From assembly GCA_947177545.1 (NCBI GenBank), contig CAMWVF010000060.1, positions 1-6,632 of the forward strand: a DNA stretch of 6,632 bases. Direction: 5' to 3'. Origin of the DNA: an uncultured Clostridia bacterium. GTDB lineage: Bacteria > Bacillota > Clostridia > Oscillospirales > Ruminococcaceae. The first letter of the stretch is position 1. Every line of letters begins with the position of its first letter. The notes below the pieces were generated by a model, which ran no database searches, was not told where the DNA came from, and saw only the letters and a program-made list of their open reading frames with translations. Positions 1 through 6,173 of this stretch are shown one piece after another. The position numbers and the translations under genes are program-made.

Positions 1-77
1 TAACCGCGGCGACCTCAGGCACCTTTGGCAGCTTACTGAAAATCGCTGACGAGCTTCTTGAACTGAGCAAAATTTAA
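1..77 (+). CDS. C-terminal end of an unidentified protein (5' end outside window)
   Basis: The frame starting at base 3 is open from the left edge and ends at TAA 75-77. It gives 24 residues beginning TATSGTFGSL and ending LLELSKI, while the other two plus frames stop by about base 49. The visible tail is leucine-rich and could be an amphipathic helix. It vaguely resembles the extreme C-terminus of methyl-accepting chemotaxis proteins, which often end in leucine-rich helix and a basic-hydrophobic tail. The match is too short to name a family. The gene would lie upstream of, and in the same direction as, the GGDEF gene. No convincing terminator separates them. Confidence 0.45.
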   Translation, partial: TAATSGTFGSLLKIADELLELSKI

Positions 78-84
78 AACGGTC

Positions 85-114
85 ATTTTCGTCGTAAAAA
101 CCTTAATTTTCGTC
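85..114. repeat. Direct repeat ATTTTCGTC, 21 bp period, upstream of the GGDEF promoter
   Basis: The nonamer ATTTTCGTC occurs at 85-93 and again at 106-114. The 21-bp start-to-start distance is about two helical turns, so two protein subunits would sit on the same face of the DNA. The copies end 26 bp before the -10 element at 143-148. This is a plausible tandem operator or activator site, but no known regulator consensus is recognised. Confidence 0.35.
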
Positions 115-139
115 AGACGCGGTTTTGCCGCTTATTTTA

Positions 140-148
140 TGCTATAAT
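140..148 (+). promoter_or_regulatory. Extended -10 promoter of the GGDEF gene (TG-C-TATAAT)
   Basis: TGCTATAAT at 140-148 is a perfect extended -10 element (TGnTATAAT). No good -35 hexamer lies 16-18 bp upstream; the 120-126 region reads CGGTTTT. Transcription should start near 155. That would place the potential ATG at 151 outside the transcript and leave ATG 202 as the first usable start, with a leader of about 47 nt. Confidence 0.6.
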
Positions 149-189
149 GAATGCTTCAGGGCGTATTCCGCGCTTATAAAGAGAGAAAC

Positions 190-193
190 GAGG
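190..193 (+). promoter_or_regulatory. Ribosome binding site of the GGDEF gene
   Basis: GAGG at 190-193 lies 8 nt before ATG 202. The alternative ATG at 151 has no purine-rich ribosome site in front of it and overlaps the promoter, so this site decides the start. Confidence 0.6.
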
Positions 194-201
194 CAGAACC
201 A

Positions 202-1533
202 ATGAATTGTATCTGGAATTTTTTTGATAACATAAACGAGCTTGTTTACGTGTCCGATATGGATAACCATGAAATAATTTACATGAACAAAAAATGTATG
301 GAAGTCTGCGGCGTTTCCGACTTTGGCGAACTAAAGGGCAGGAAATGCTACGAGGTGATACAAGGGAACAGTTCCCCCTGCGCGGCGTGTACAAATGACA
401 AGCTGACGGAGGGCGAATTTATGGAGTATAAATTTTTTAATACCTTCCTTAACAAGCATTTGCTTGTCATGAATACCATGAGGACGGAGTCAGACCGCCG
501 CTGCCGTTTTGAGCTTGCGGTGGACATAAGCAGGCATGAAGCCTCGGCGCAGTCCCTTGACAGATACGAAGAGCTTGAAAAGCGGGTGAACGACGGAATA
601 AAGCACGCCGCCTGCGAGACCGACCCCGACAAATCTCTTAATATAATACTTGAATTCCTCGGCAAGACCCTTAAAGGCGAACGTGCTTATATTTTTGAAA
701 AAAATACCCACGGCGACGACAATACATACGAATGGACAGCCGTGGGAGTGACCCCCGAAAAGGATAATTTGCAGAATCTTCCTCCCGAGGTGTGCGAAAA
801 CTGGTACCGCTATTTCAGCGAGAACAAAAATGTAATGTTCGACGACATAGAAAAAATGCGGCGGGACGACCCGTTGCAGTACGAAAATCTAAAGGGTCAG
901 AATATACGCTCTATAGTCGTTGTGCCGCTTTACGACGACAACAGGGTGATAGGCTTTTACGGGATAGACAATCCTCCCGGTCAGGCTTTGGAGCAGACAC
1001 TGAATATGCTCCAAATAGTGGGGTACTTTATCAGCTCCATGATAAAACGGCGGGACATGATAAACCGCCTCCGTGAGATAAGCCTGTGCGATTGGCTCAC
1101 TAAGCTGGGCAACAGACACGCTATGAACGAGTATATTTCGGGTATAGACGAAAACAAGAGCCTTGGTATTGTGTACTGCGACATCACAAGGCTGAAGCGC
1201 ATAAACGACACAATGGGTCACAAAAAGGGAGACGAGCTGATATGCCGCGCTGCCGACAGTCTCAAAAGCGCGTTTGGGGGACACGGCTTATTCCGCATAG
1301 GCGGCGACGAGCTTCTCGCTATCTGCGTCGATATTGACGAGTACTCTTTGCATGGGCGCACAAAGCTGCTCCGTGAAAAGGCTGCCGAAAATTCGGTAAA
1401 TCTGGCGATAGGCGCGGTCTGGAAGAGAAACTATGAAAATGATGTGCAAAAGCTTATGAGCGAAGCCGAGAAGCTTATGTACAGTGAGAAAAGCGAGTAT
1501 TACCGCAGAGTGGGTATAGACAGGAGAAAATGA
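202..1533 (+). CDS. PAS-GAF-GGDEF protein, predicted diguanylate cyclase
   Basis: This 443-residue soluble protein is predicted to make cyclic di-GMP from two GTP; no membrane segment is visible. Residues about 10-110 form a PAS-like sensor with a cysteine cluster (C49, C60, C63). Residues about 140-285 look like a GAF domain (ERAYIFE at 160-166, VVVPLY at 239-244, VIGFYGID at 249-256). The GGDEF domain spans about 294-443: DWLTKLGNR 297-305, metal Asp D327 in CDIT, IND 334-336, GH 339-340, GD 343-344, signature GGDEL 367-371, and the closing KLMYSEK helix. The signature has Leu in place of the final Phe. The allosteric RxxD inhibition site upstream of the signature is absent (FGGH instead), so product inhibition through it is not expected. 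The catalytic Asp/Glu pair is intact, so activity is likely but unproven. An in-frame ATG at 151 would add 17 residues, but it lies at or before the expected transcription start. The gene precedes a chemoreceptor that has its own promoter. Confidence 0.9.
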   Translation: MNCIWNFFDNINELVYVSDMDNHEIIYMNKKCMEVCGVSDFGELKGRKCYEVIQGNSSPCAACTNDKLTEGEFMEYKFFNTFLNKHLLVMNTMRTESDRRCRFELAVDISRHEASAQSLDRYEELEKRVNDGIKHAACETDPDKSLNIILEFLGKTLKGERAYIFEKNTHGDDNTYEWTAVGVTPEKDNLQNLPPEVCENWYRYFSENKNVMFDDIEKMRRDDPLQYENLKGQNIRSIVVVPLYDDNRVIGFYGIDNPPGQALEQTLNMLQIVGYFISSMIKRRDMINRLREISLCDWLTKLGNRHAMNEYISGIDENKSLGIVYCDITRLKRINDTMGHKKGDELICRAADSLKSAFGGHGLFRIGGDELLAICVDIDEYSLHGRTKLLREKAAENSVNLAIGAVWKRNYENDVQKLMSEAEKLMYSEKSEYYRRVGIDRRK

Positions 1534-1572
1534 TTTTAAAAAATTTTCTGACTGACGTTTATGCCCAAAAGC

Positions 1573-1601
1573 TTGACTTTATGATTTTTGCACAGTATAA
1601 T
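1573..1601 (+). promoter_or_regulatory. Sigma-A type promoter of the chemoreceptor gene
   Basis: TTGACT at 1573-1578 and a perfect TATAAT at 1596-1601 are separated by 17 bp, close to the housekeeping consensus. Transcription should start near 1608, giving a leader of about 29 nt. It therefore allows transcription independent of the upstream GGDEF gene, although readthrough is also possible because no terminator is seen in 1534-1572. The pattern is not that of a flagellar sigma-28/sigma-D promoter. Confidence 0.8.
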
Positions 1602-1621
1602 TATTGAGAATTTTTCAAAAC

Positions 1622-1628
1622 AGGGAGG
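1622..1628 (+). promoter_or_regulatory. Strong ribosome binding site of the chemoreceptor gene
   Basis: AGGGAGG at 1622-1628 is followed by an 8-nt spacer and ATG 1637. It sets the start there. An in-frame TTG at 1604 would add 11 residues, but it lies upstream of the predicted transcription start and has no ribosome site. Confidence 0.85.
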
Positions 1629-1636
1629 ACTTTATT

Positions 1637-3616
1637 ATGAAAAAGAAAAGCCTTTTAAGCAGTATCCTGACTTCGTCCATAGGAATGCTGGCGGCTGCAC
1701 TTATCATTGTATGTCTCATTTTTTCTGTAAACGTAAATATTCAGTATACCCACTCAATAAAATCCGACCTGTATCACACCGTGGCGACAGAGTCCGCAAA
1801 AATGGATGCTTGGTTCACCCAGCACACCACCATTGCCGAGGGCTTCGCGCAGGCAGCGGTACACGACGACCTGCACGGGGACGCTTTGCAGCAGTATATG
1901 CTTAACGTCGTCCACCCCTGCTCGTCAAGCATTATGAACGGCTATCTCGCTTGGGAGACCGATACAGTGGGAATGGTGTGCAGCGTTTACCCCGTTGCGG
2001 ATAATTACGTTGCACAGGAGCGTGGTTGGTACCAGACGGCAAAGTCCACAAAGGCGATAGTTGTCACCGACCCATACATAGACGCAATTACGGGAAAAAT
2101 CGTTATAACCGTGGCAAGCCCCCTGCTGTCCGACAACGGCACGGTTCTGGGCGTTTGCGGACTTGATATCGAGGTAACGGAGCTTGTTGCCCTTTCGCAG
2201 GAGCTAAAGGCGGACACAAACGGATATGCCGTTCTTGTGGACGCGGCGGGAAATATTGTCGTACACGCCCAAAATCCCGATTACAACCACAAGCTGGATG
2301 GCGAGGAGGAGGTCGTAACAAAGCTTGTTGACATTGCGCCCATTTACAGTCAGGTACTTGAAGCGGCAGGCAGCACTAACGTTGTTTCTGGCAAGGGCTA
2401 CGACGGACAAATGCGGTACTTTCCCGTTGTGCCAATAGGCGATACGGGTTGGAAAGTCCTCTATGCTGCGGACTACAGCGAAGCTATGTCCCGTCTCAAT
2501 AACATAATCATTTTGGCGGTAATAGTGTCCCTTGCGGCAATAATCGGCGGGGTACTGTTTTTCTACGGCAAATTTACAAGGAGACTGCGCCCTCTGTCCG
2601 ACATTGAGCGCATTGTTACAAATATGTCCAACGGCGTTCTGGAGCACGATTACCCCAACTCGGTAAACGACGAGATAGGCAGTATTTGCAGCTCTTTAAA
2701 GGCTACAAACCTTTCTCTTAAGTCCTATATAAACGAGATAGAAAGAATTCTCGCGGACATGGCGGAGGGCAATTTTGTCTACGACAGTTCTGTGCGGTTC
2801 GCAGGCGAATTTATTGCAATGGAGCAGTCCATACAGGGCATATGCAGGGCAATGCACAACACTTTTGAGCAGCTTGGCGCAGTTGCGGAGCATATATCAG
2901 GCGGTTCCCGCAGCGTATCCGCGGGGGCTGCGGAGCTTGCAGACGCGGTCGCCGACGAGACCCGTCTTATCGGCGAGGTACACACAAATCTTGATGATAT
3001 AAACAAGCGGGTGTCACAGTCCTCCGAAAACGCCTTTGACGTTAAGGAGCGGGCGATAAAGGCGACGGGTACCGTCAACCGCGGCAACGACAAAATGCAG
3101 GAGCTTCTTGAAATTATGAAGAGCATTTCGGGTTACGCCGAGGAAATAGTGAAAATGAATTCCACAATTGAAGATATAGCTTTCCAGACCAATATTCTTG
3201 CGCTGAATGCCTCCGTTGAGGCTTCGAGAGCGGGATCGGCGGGCAAGGGCTTTGCGGTCGTTGCGGAGGAGGTTCGCAACCTTGCGGCAAAATCCGGAGA
3301 AGCCTCCAACTCCACCGCGGAGCTTATCAGCCATACCGTAAGGACTGTCAAAAACGGTACCGCTGCCGCAAACGCCGCGGCGGAAATGCTGAACGAGGTA
3401 GTGATAGAAACAAGCTCAATAAGCGAATCCGTTTCAGAAATAGCGGACGTTTCCGAGGAGCAGAAGACCATGCTTGCGGATATTGTCACAAAGTTGAGCG
3501 AGGTGGAGAACGTTATCGGTACGACCTCCGCAACGGCAGAAAATGCCGCCGCCGCAAGCGAAGAGCTGGACGGTCAGGTCGTCGTTCTGAAAGACAGTCT
3601 GGAGCAATACAGATAA
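1637..3616 (+). CDS. Methyl-accepting chemotaxis protein with dCache_1 sensor, probable amino-acid receptor
   Basis: This 659-residue membrane chemoreceptor should signal through CheW/CheA to the flagellar motor. Architecture: basic N-terminus, TM1 about 7-31, extracytoplasmic double-Cache domain about 32-285, TM2 about 288-310, HAMP about 311-364 (NDEIG at 344-348), a second HAMP-like stretch about 365-412, and a signalling coiled-coil hairpin about 413-659. The hairpin tip has [16 protein letters not shown] 511-526 and [15 protein letters not shown] 536-550, nearly canonical. A typical methylation-type segment ([11 protein letters not shown]) lies at 637-647. No CheR/CheB-docking pentapeptide is present at the C-terminus. 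The Cache domain shows Y124-x4-R129-x-W131-Y132, then Y147-x-D149 and D177. This is the residue pattern known for amino-acid-binding dCache_1 receptors, so an amino-acid ligand is inferred. At the tip, S534 replaces the usual glutamate of the RAGE motif. The gene has its own promoter and terminator, so it is probably monocistronic or the end of a short unit with the GGDEF gene. Confidence 0.95.
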   Translation: MKKKSLLSSILTSSIGMLAAALIIVCLIFSVNVNIQYTHSIKSDLYHTVATESAKMDAWFTQHTTIAEGFAQAAVHDDLHGDALQQYMLNVVHPCSSSIMNGYLAWETDTVGMVCSVYPVADNYVAQERGWYQTAKSTKAIVVTDPYIDAITGKIVITVASPLLSDNGTVLGVCGLDIEVTELVALSQELKADTNGYAVLVDAAGNIVVHAQNPDYNHKLDGEEEVVTKLVDIAPIYSQVLEAAGSTNVVSGKGYDGQMRYFPVVPIGDTGWKVLYAADYSEAMSRLNNIIILAVIVSLAAIIGGVLFFYGKFTRRLRPLSDIERIVTNMSNGVLEHDYPNSVNDEIGSICSSLKATNLSLKSYINEIERILADMAEGNFVYDSSVRFAGEFIAMEQSIQGICRAMHNTFEQLGAVAEHISGGSRSVSAGAAELADAVADETRLIGEVHTNLDDINKRVSQSSENAFDVKERAIKATGTVNRGNDKMQELLEIMKSISGYAEEIVKMNSTIEDIAFQTNILALNASVEASRAGSAGKGFAVVAEEVRNLAAKSGEASNSTAELISHTVRTVKNGTAAANAAAEMLNEVVIETSSISESVSEIADVSEEQKTMLADIVTKLSEVENVIGTTSATAENAAAASEELDGQVVVLKDSLEQYR

Positions 3617-3657
3617 TTAATTTACGCCATTTCCTTATTAACCTTCCAATTTTTATA

Positions 3658-3701
3658 CCGCCGCAATTGTTTCCCATGACAATTGCGGCGGAAATTTTTT
3701 T
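3658..3701 (+). terminator. Strong intrinsic terminator of the chemoreceptor gene
   Basis: CCGCCGCAATTG (3658-3669) pairs perfectly with CAATTGCGGCGG (3680-3691) in a 12-bp GC-rich stem with a 10-nt loop. AAATTTTTTT follows. It begins 41 nt after the chemoreceptor stop codon. Confidence 0.93.
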
Positions 3702-3758
3702 CTCCCGACAAGTCGTGCGCCGCGCTTGTAAAGACAGGTTCTTACTATCGGTTCAATA

Positions 3759-3956
3759 TTGCGGTTTTTACGGCGATTGCAGAGGGGTACCAACGAGAAT
3801 ACCAACGGTCTGCTCAGACAGTTTTTCCCGAAAGGTTCTTCTTTTGACGACCTTTCGGACGAACAGCTTCAGGCTGTTGTTGACCTTATTAATAACCGTC
3901 CGAGAAAGCGTTTGGGCTTTCGTTCTCCCGCTGAGTTACTTCTTAATTTTTTGTGA
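3759..3956 (+). pseudogene. IS30-family transposase, C-terminal remnant
   Basis: Residues 8-65 of this frame match the end of IS30-family DDE transposases. GTNENTNGLLRQFFPKG carries the catalytic glutamate (residue 13, codon 3795-3797). It is followed by a short acidic linker and the characteristic LINNRPRKRLGFRSPAELL ending. Intact family members are roughly 300-400 residues, so everything before the last catalytic residue is missing, including both catalytic aspartates and the N-terminal helix-turn-helix. Similarity stops abruptly at about 3777-3780. The conserved Trp before QRGTNEN is Leu here (TTG where TGG is usual). There is no ribosome site at the TTG that opens the frame. It is non-functional debris of a past insertion and is not expected to be translated. 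Confidence 0.85.
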
Positions 3957-3960
3957 ATTT

Positions 3961-3980
3961 TATTGCACTTGGGTTATAAA
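3961..3980 (+). repeat. Possible remnant of the IS30 right terminal end
   Basis: TATTGCACTTGGGTTATAAA begins 4 bp after the transposase stop codon, where IS30-family elements carry their right inverted repeat. Many of those repeats contain a TTGCACTT-like core. No matching left end is present in the window, so this rests on position and a short resemblance. Confidence 0.3.
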
Positions 3981-4061
3981 GCTATCTAGCAAAAAAACAA
4001 ATAATATACTTGCCTATTTCTTTTAAAAATCTGCATATTTGTATTTGTGGAAAAAATGTAA

Positions 4062-4110
4062 AAACGCTGACTGTTTCGGTAGAACGGTCAGCGTTTGTGT
4101 TTTTATATTT
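4062..4110 (-). terminator. Intrinsic terminator of the tRNA-ligase unit, possibly bidirectional
   Basis: AAACGCTGAC (4062-4071) pairs perfectly with GTCAGCGTTT (4087-4096). Five further pairs, including two G-T wobbles, extend the stem inward and leave a 5-nt CGGTA loop. On the minus strand it starts 28 nt after the tRNA-ligase stop and is followed by TTACATTTTTT. On the plus strand a weaker GTGTTTTTA tail follows, so it may also stop traffic from the left. Confidence 0.75.
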
Positions 4111-4124
4111 AGTTATGAAAACGG

Positions 4125-6146
4125 TCAAGCTTCAGTCCTAAATTGACTCTCATGCCGCTTGAAAAAGTCCACTCTTGGCTCAAGGAATTTTATTTCATGC
4201 TCTGTCTCGCCTTTGAGAATGTTGTCTGCAAGACTGTCAAAAATGTAGTCCCAATTCCACATCTCTTCGCCGATATTGAGGTAATCGCGAACCATTTCCG
4301 TTCCGACGGGAGCAATGGGGTGTAGCAGGACAGCTGCCGTCTTTATCATGTGGAAAACATTGATAAGCCACTTCTTGCGAAGCTCGTTGCCGTCTGCCTT
4401 GTCAGACTCAGCCTTAGCCTTTGCCATATACTTGCTCGCCTTGCGTATATATGAGTCCAGTACGTATGTCACCTGATGGAACTCAAATTTGTACATGAAC
4501 CGCTCGTACTCCAAAACTGCTTTTTCCGATTCCGCAAGTATATCATCGTCTACCTTGCCCACGGGCATTTTGCCGTCAAGAAACTTCTGCGCGTCATAAA
4601 AACAGGTGCGGATTATCCTGTTGAATACATTGGAAAGCAAAAATCCTTCCTTAACAACAGGGTCGCCCTCATCTTCTTTTGCGTTGGGATTAAGGGGTTT
4701 CGGCTGAAAGCTTACGCTTCTCATTCCCAAACCGAGACTTAAAAAGTGCATACGCAGCTGTTCCGCAGTATAATAATCCAAAAGCTCTGCCGCCATTGGA
4801 GGCTTTACAGCGCCGCTGCTTGAAGCCTTTTTGTCAAGGAACAGAATGTGGTGGTTTGCCACAAGAATTGGAAGCTGCAATTCACCCTCGGCAGGGGAGC
4901 AGGAAAGATTTTCTTTGCCTTGCAAAGCCATAAACATAGCCATTTCCGCAACGCCGTAAAAATAAATATTATCCTGACCTATGAACTGGTAAACCTGCGC
5001 GTCTTTGGAACACCAGTATTTTTTCCACTCCTCGGCATTGCGTCCGACAGATTCAAGGTACGCCTGCGTAAATGAGATAGGCGCCCACAGTGACTCAGGC
5101 CATACCCACACTGTGAGAGGCTCCTCATCCTCAAGGACGGGAGCGGGTACGCCCCACTCGATATTTCCAGTGAGACGAAAAGGCACAAGAGTCTTGCCCG
5201 TGCGGAAACGGATTCCCGCCGCAGAAAGGATTTCGCAGGACTTTTCTCGGTCAGTAAGGTTGTCAAATACTATAGTAAAGGAGGTTTTCTTAGGCTCCTC
5301 CAATAGTTCGTGCTTAGCGAGACTGCCTTTCAACTCCTCGTATTTTTCGCGGAAATCATTCATAATATAAATTACAGGCGGCTCCAAAAACTCGCTTATG
5401 GTTTTGTGGACTACCTGACGTACATTCTCCCGCTGCCTTAAATCGGCGGCGTATTCCCGCAGAATGTCATAGTGGTCGGTAAGCTTGAAGTACCAGTTTG
5501 CAGCGTCACGCATAACAGGAGTTTCACCCGTGAGCGTGCTTTTCGGGTCTATCAAATCCTTTGGCATATACTGGTGACCCAAATCGCACTCGTCCGCATA
5601 GCCCTTTTCCGACTGGCAGCCCTGCACGGGACACTTTCCCACGACCTGTCTGCCGTTAAGATAAGTACCCGCCTTTTCATCGTAAAACTGCGCCGACGTT
5701 ATCTTTTGCAGATGACCGTTTTCGTAAAGCTTTCTTATGAACCGATCGGAGACCTTGTTGTGCACCTCGGCAGTCCTGCCAAGTCCCGACGCACCAAAAA
5801 GGTTAAGACTTATGCCGTAATCCTCAAGGGTTTTCTTCTGCGCCTCGTGATTGCTGCGGACAAAATTCTCTATAGTACCGCTGCCGCCCTGTTCCTCGAT
5901 AAGCTTTCTGTAGCTTTCGGCTATAGGCGAGCCGTAGCAGTCTGTACCCGAGACAAAAATAACGTTTTCCGAGCCTATCCTGTCGCGGAGGAAACGTGCG
6001 TAAACGTCCGCAAAAACAAACACTCCGCCCACGTGACCGAAGTGGAGCTGCTTGTTGCCGTAGGGCATACCCCCTGTAATTACCGCTCTTTTCGGGAACG
6101 AGGGACGGTTGTCCCGAGAGGGCTTTTTGCTTTTATTATTTTCCAT
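4125..6146 (-). CDS. Methionyl-tRNA synthetase-like class I tRNA ligase (divergent, metG-like)
   Basis: This 673-residue protein has a class I aminoacyl-tRNA synthetase fold closest in layout to MetRS. Seen: GGMPYGNKQLHFGH at 25-38 (HIGH motif as HFGH), SGTDCYGSPI 66-75 with the amino-group-binding Asp at D69, a zinc-knuckle-like C172-x4-C177-x9-C187-x3-H191, WGVPAP 331-336, YQFIGQDNIYF 386-396, and the second ATP loop as KASSS 440-444. The helical anticodon domain (about 495-640) retains the N506-x3-R510 pair that matches the anticodon-reading Asn/Arg of bacterial MetRS. There is no C-terminal EMAP/Trbp111-type domain. Oddities: the second Lys of KMSKS is Ser, the pocket Tyr and His of MetRS align with P356 and Y397, and about 70 extra residues (257-326) precede WGVP. 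It may be a lineage-specific MetRS, or a paralogue with another amino acid or a non-translational role. ATG 6146 is chosen because a frame-extending GTG at 6155 overlaps the ribosome site. The gene lies 27 nt after a FliB-like gene, probably in the same operon. Confidence 0.85.
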   Translation of the reverse strand: MENNKSKKPSRDNRPSFPKRAVITGGMPYGNKQLHFGHVGGVFVFADVYARFLRDRIGSENVIFVSGTDCYGSPIAESYRKLIEEQGGSGTIENFVRSNHEAQKKTLEDYGISLNLFGASGLGRTAEVHNKVSDRFIRKLYENGHLQKITSAQFYDEKAGTYLNGRQVVGKCPVQGCQSEKGYADECDLGHQYMPKDLIDPKSTLTGETPVMRDAANWYFKLTDHYDILREYAADLRQRENVRQVVHKTISEFLEPPVIYIMNDFREKYEELKGSLAKHELLEEPKKTSFTIVFDNLTDREKSCEILSAAGIRFRTGKTLVPFRLTGNIEWGVPAPVLEDEEPLTVWVWPESLWAPISFTQAYLESVGRNAEEWKKYWCSKDAQVYQFIGQDNIYFYGVAEMAMFMALQGKENLSCSPAEGELQLPILVANHHILFLDKKASSSGAVKPPMAAELLDYYTAEQLRMHFLSLGLGMRSVSFQPKPLNPNAKEDEGDPVVKEGFLLSNVFNRIIRTCFYDAQKFLDGKMPVGKVDDDILAESEKAVLEYERFMYKFEFHQVTYVLDSYIRKASKYMAKAKAESDKADGNELRKKWLINVFHMIKTAAVLLHPIAPVGTEMVRDYLNIGEEMWNWDYIFDSLADNILKGETEHEIKFLEPRVDFFKRHESQFRTEA

Positions 6147-6151
6147 AATTA

Positions 6152-6158
6152 CCACCTT
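6152..6158 (-). promoter_or_regulatory. Ribosome binding site of the tRNA-ligase gene
   Basis: On the minus strand AAGGTGG (6158-6152) is followed by 5 nt and ATG at 6146. It covers the upstream in-frame GTG at 6155, so initiation at that GTG is unlikely. Confidence 0.75.
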
Positions 6159-6173
6159 GATGTTAATTAATTT

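Larger units (their letters stand above)
3702..4061. other. Gene-poor junction between converging units, containing an IS30 scar
   Basis: This stretch between the two terminators contains no intact gene. Bases 3702-3776 show no recognisable coding similarity in any frame. About 3777-3956 encode the tail of an IS30 transposase. Bases 3961-3980 may be remains of the element's right end. Bases 3981-4061 are A/T-rich with short A-runs and nothing recognisable. A longer overlapping frame (3667-4026) runs through the hairpin and is out of phase with the transposase similarity, so it is not called a gene. Confidence 0.7.

Noticed and set aside
119..139. Small inverted repeat GCGG/CCGC followed by TTATTTTA as a terminator for the left-edge gene
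   Set aside because: The stem has only 4 bp and a broken T-run, and it overlaps the promoter region of the next gene.
151..201. Upstream in-frame ATG at 151 as the GGDEF start
   Set aside because: It sits 3 bp after the -10 element, at or before the expected transcription start, and lacks a ribosome site. ATG 202 has GAGG at the right distance.
1604..1636. TTG at 1604 as the chemoreceptor start
   Set aside because: It lies upstream of the predicted transcription start (about 1608). The strong AGGGAGG site points to ATG 1637.
1534..1636. Cyclic di-GMP riboswitch or flagellar sigma promoter before the chemoreceptor
   Set aside because: The transcript leader is only about 29 nt, too short for a GEMM aptamer. 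The promoter fits the housekeeping consensus, not TAAA/GCCGATAA.
3667..4026. 119-codon plus-strand frame across the junction
   Set aside because: It begins inside the terminator hairpin, has no ribosome site, and runs out of phase with the clear IS30 similarity.
5472..6170. Long 232-codon plus-strand frame opposite the tRNA ligase
   Set aside because: It is antisense to a well-supported gene, has no family resemblance, and is a codon-bias shadow.
6147..6173. T-box leader for the tRNA ligase
   Set aside because: The gap to the preceding gene is 27 nt, with no specifier stem or antiterminator core. Any T-box would have to precede the operon outside the window.
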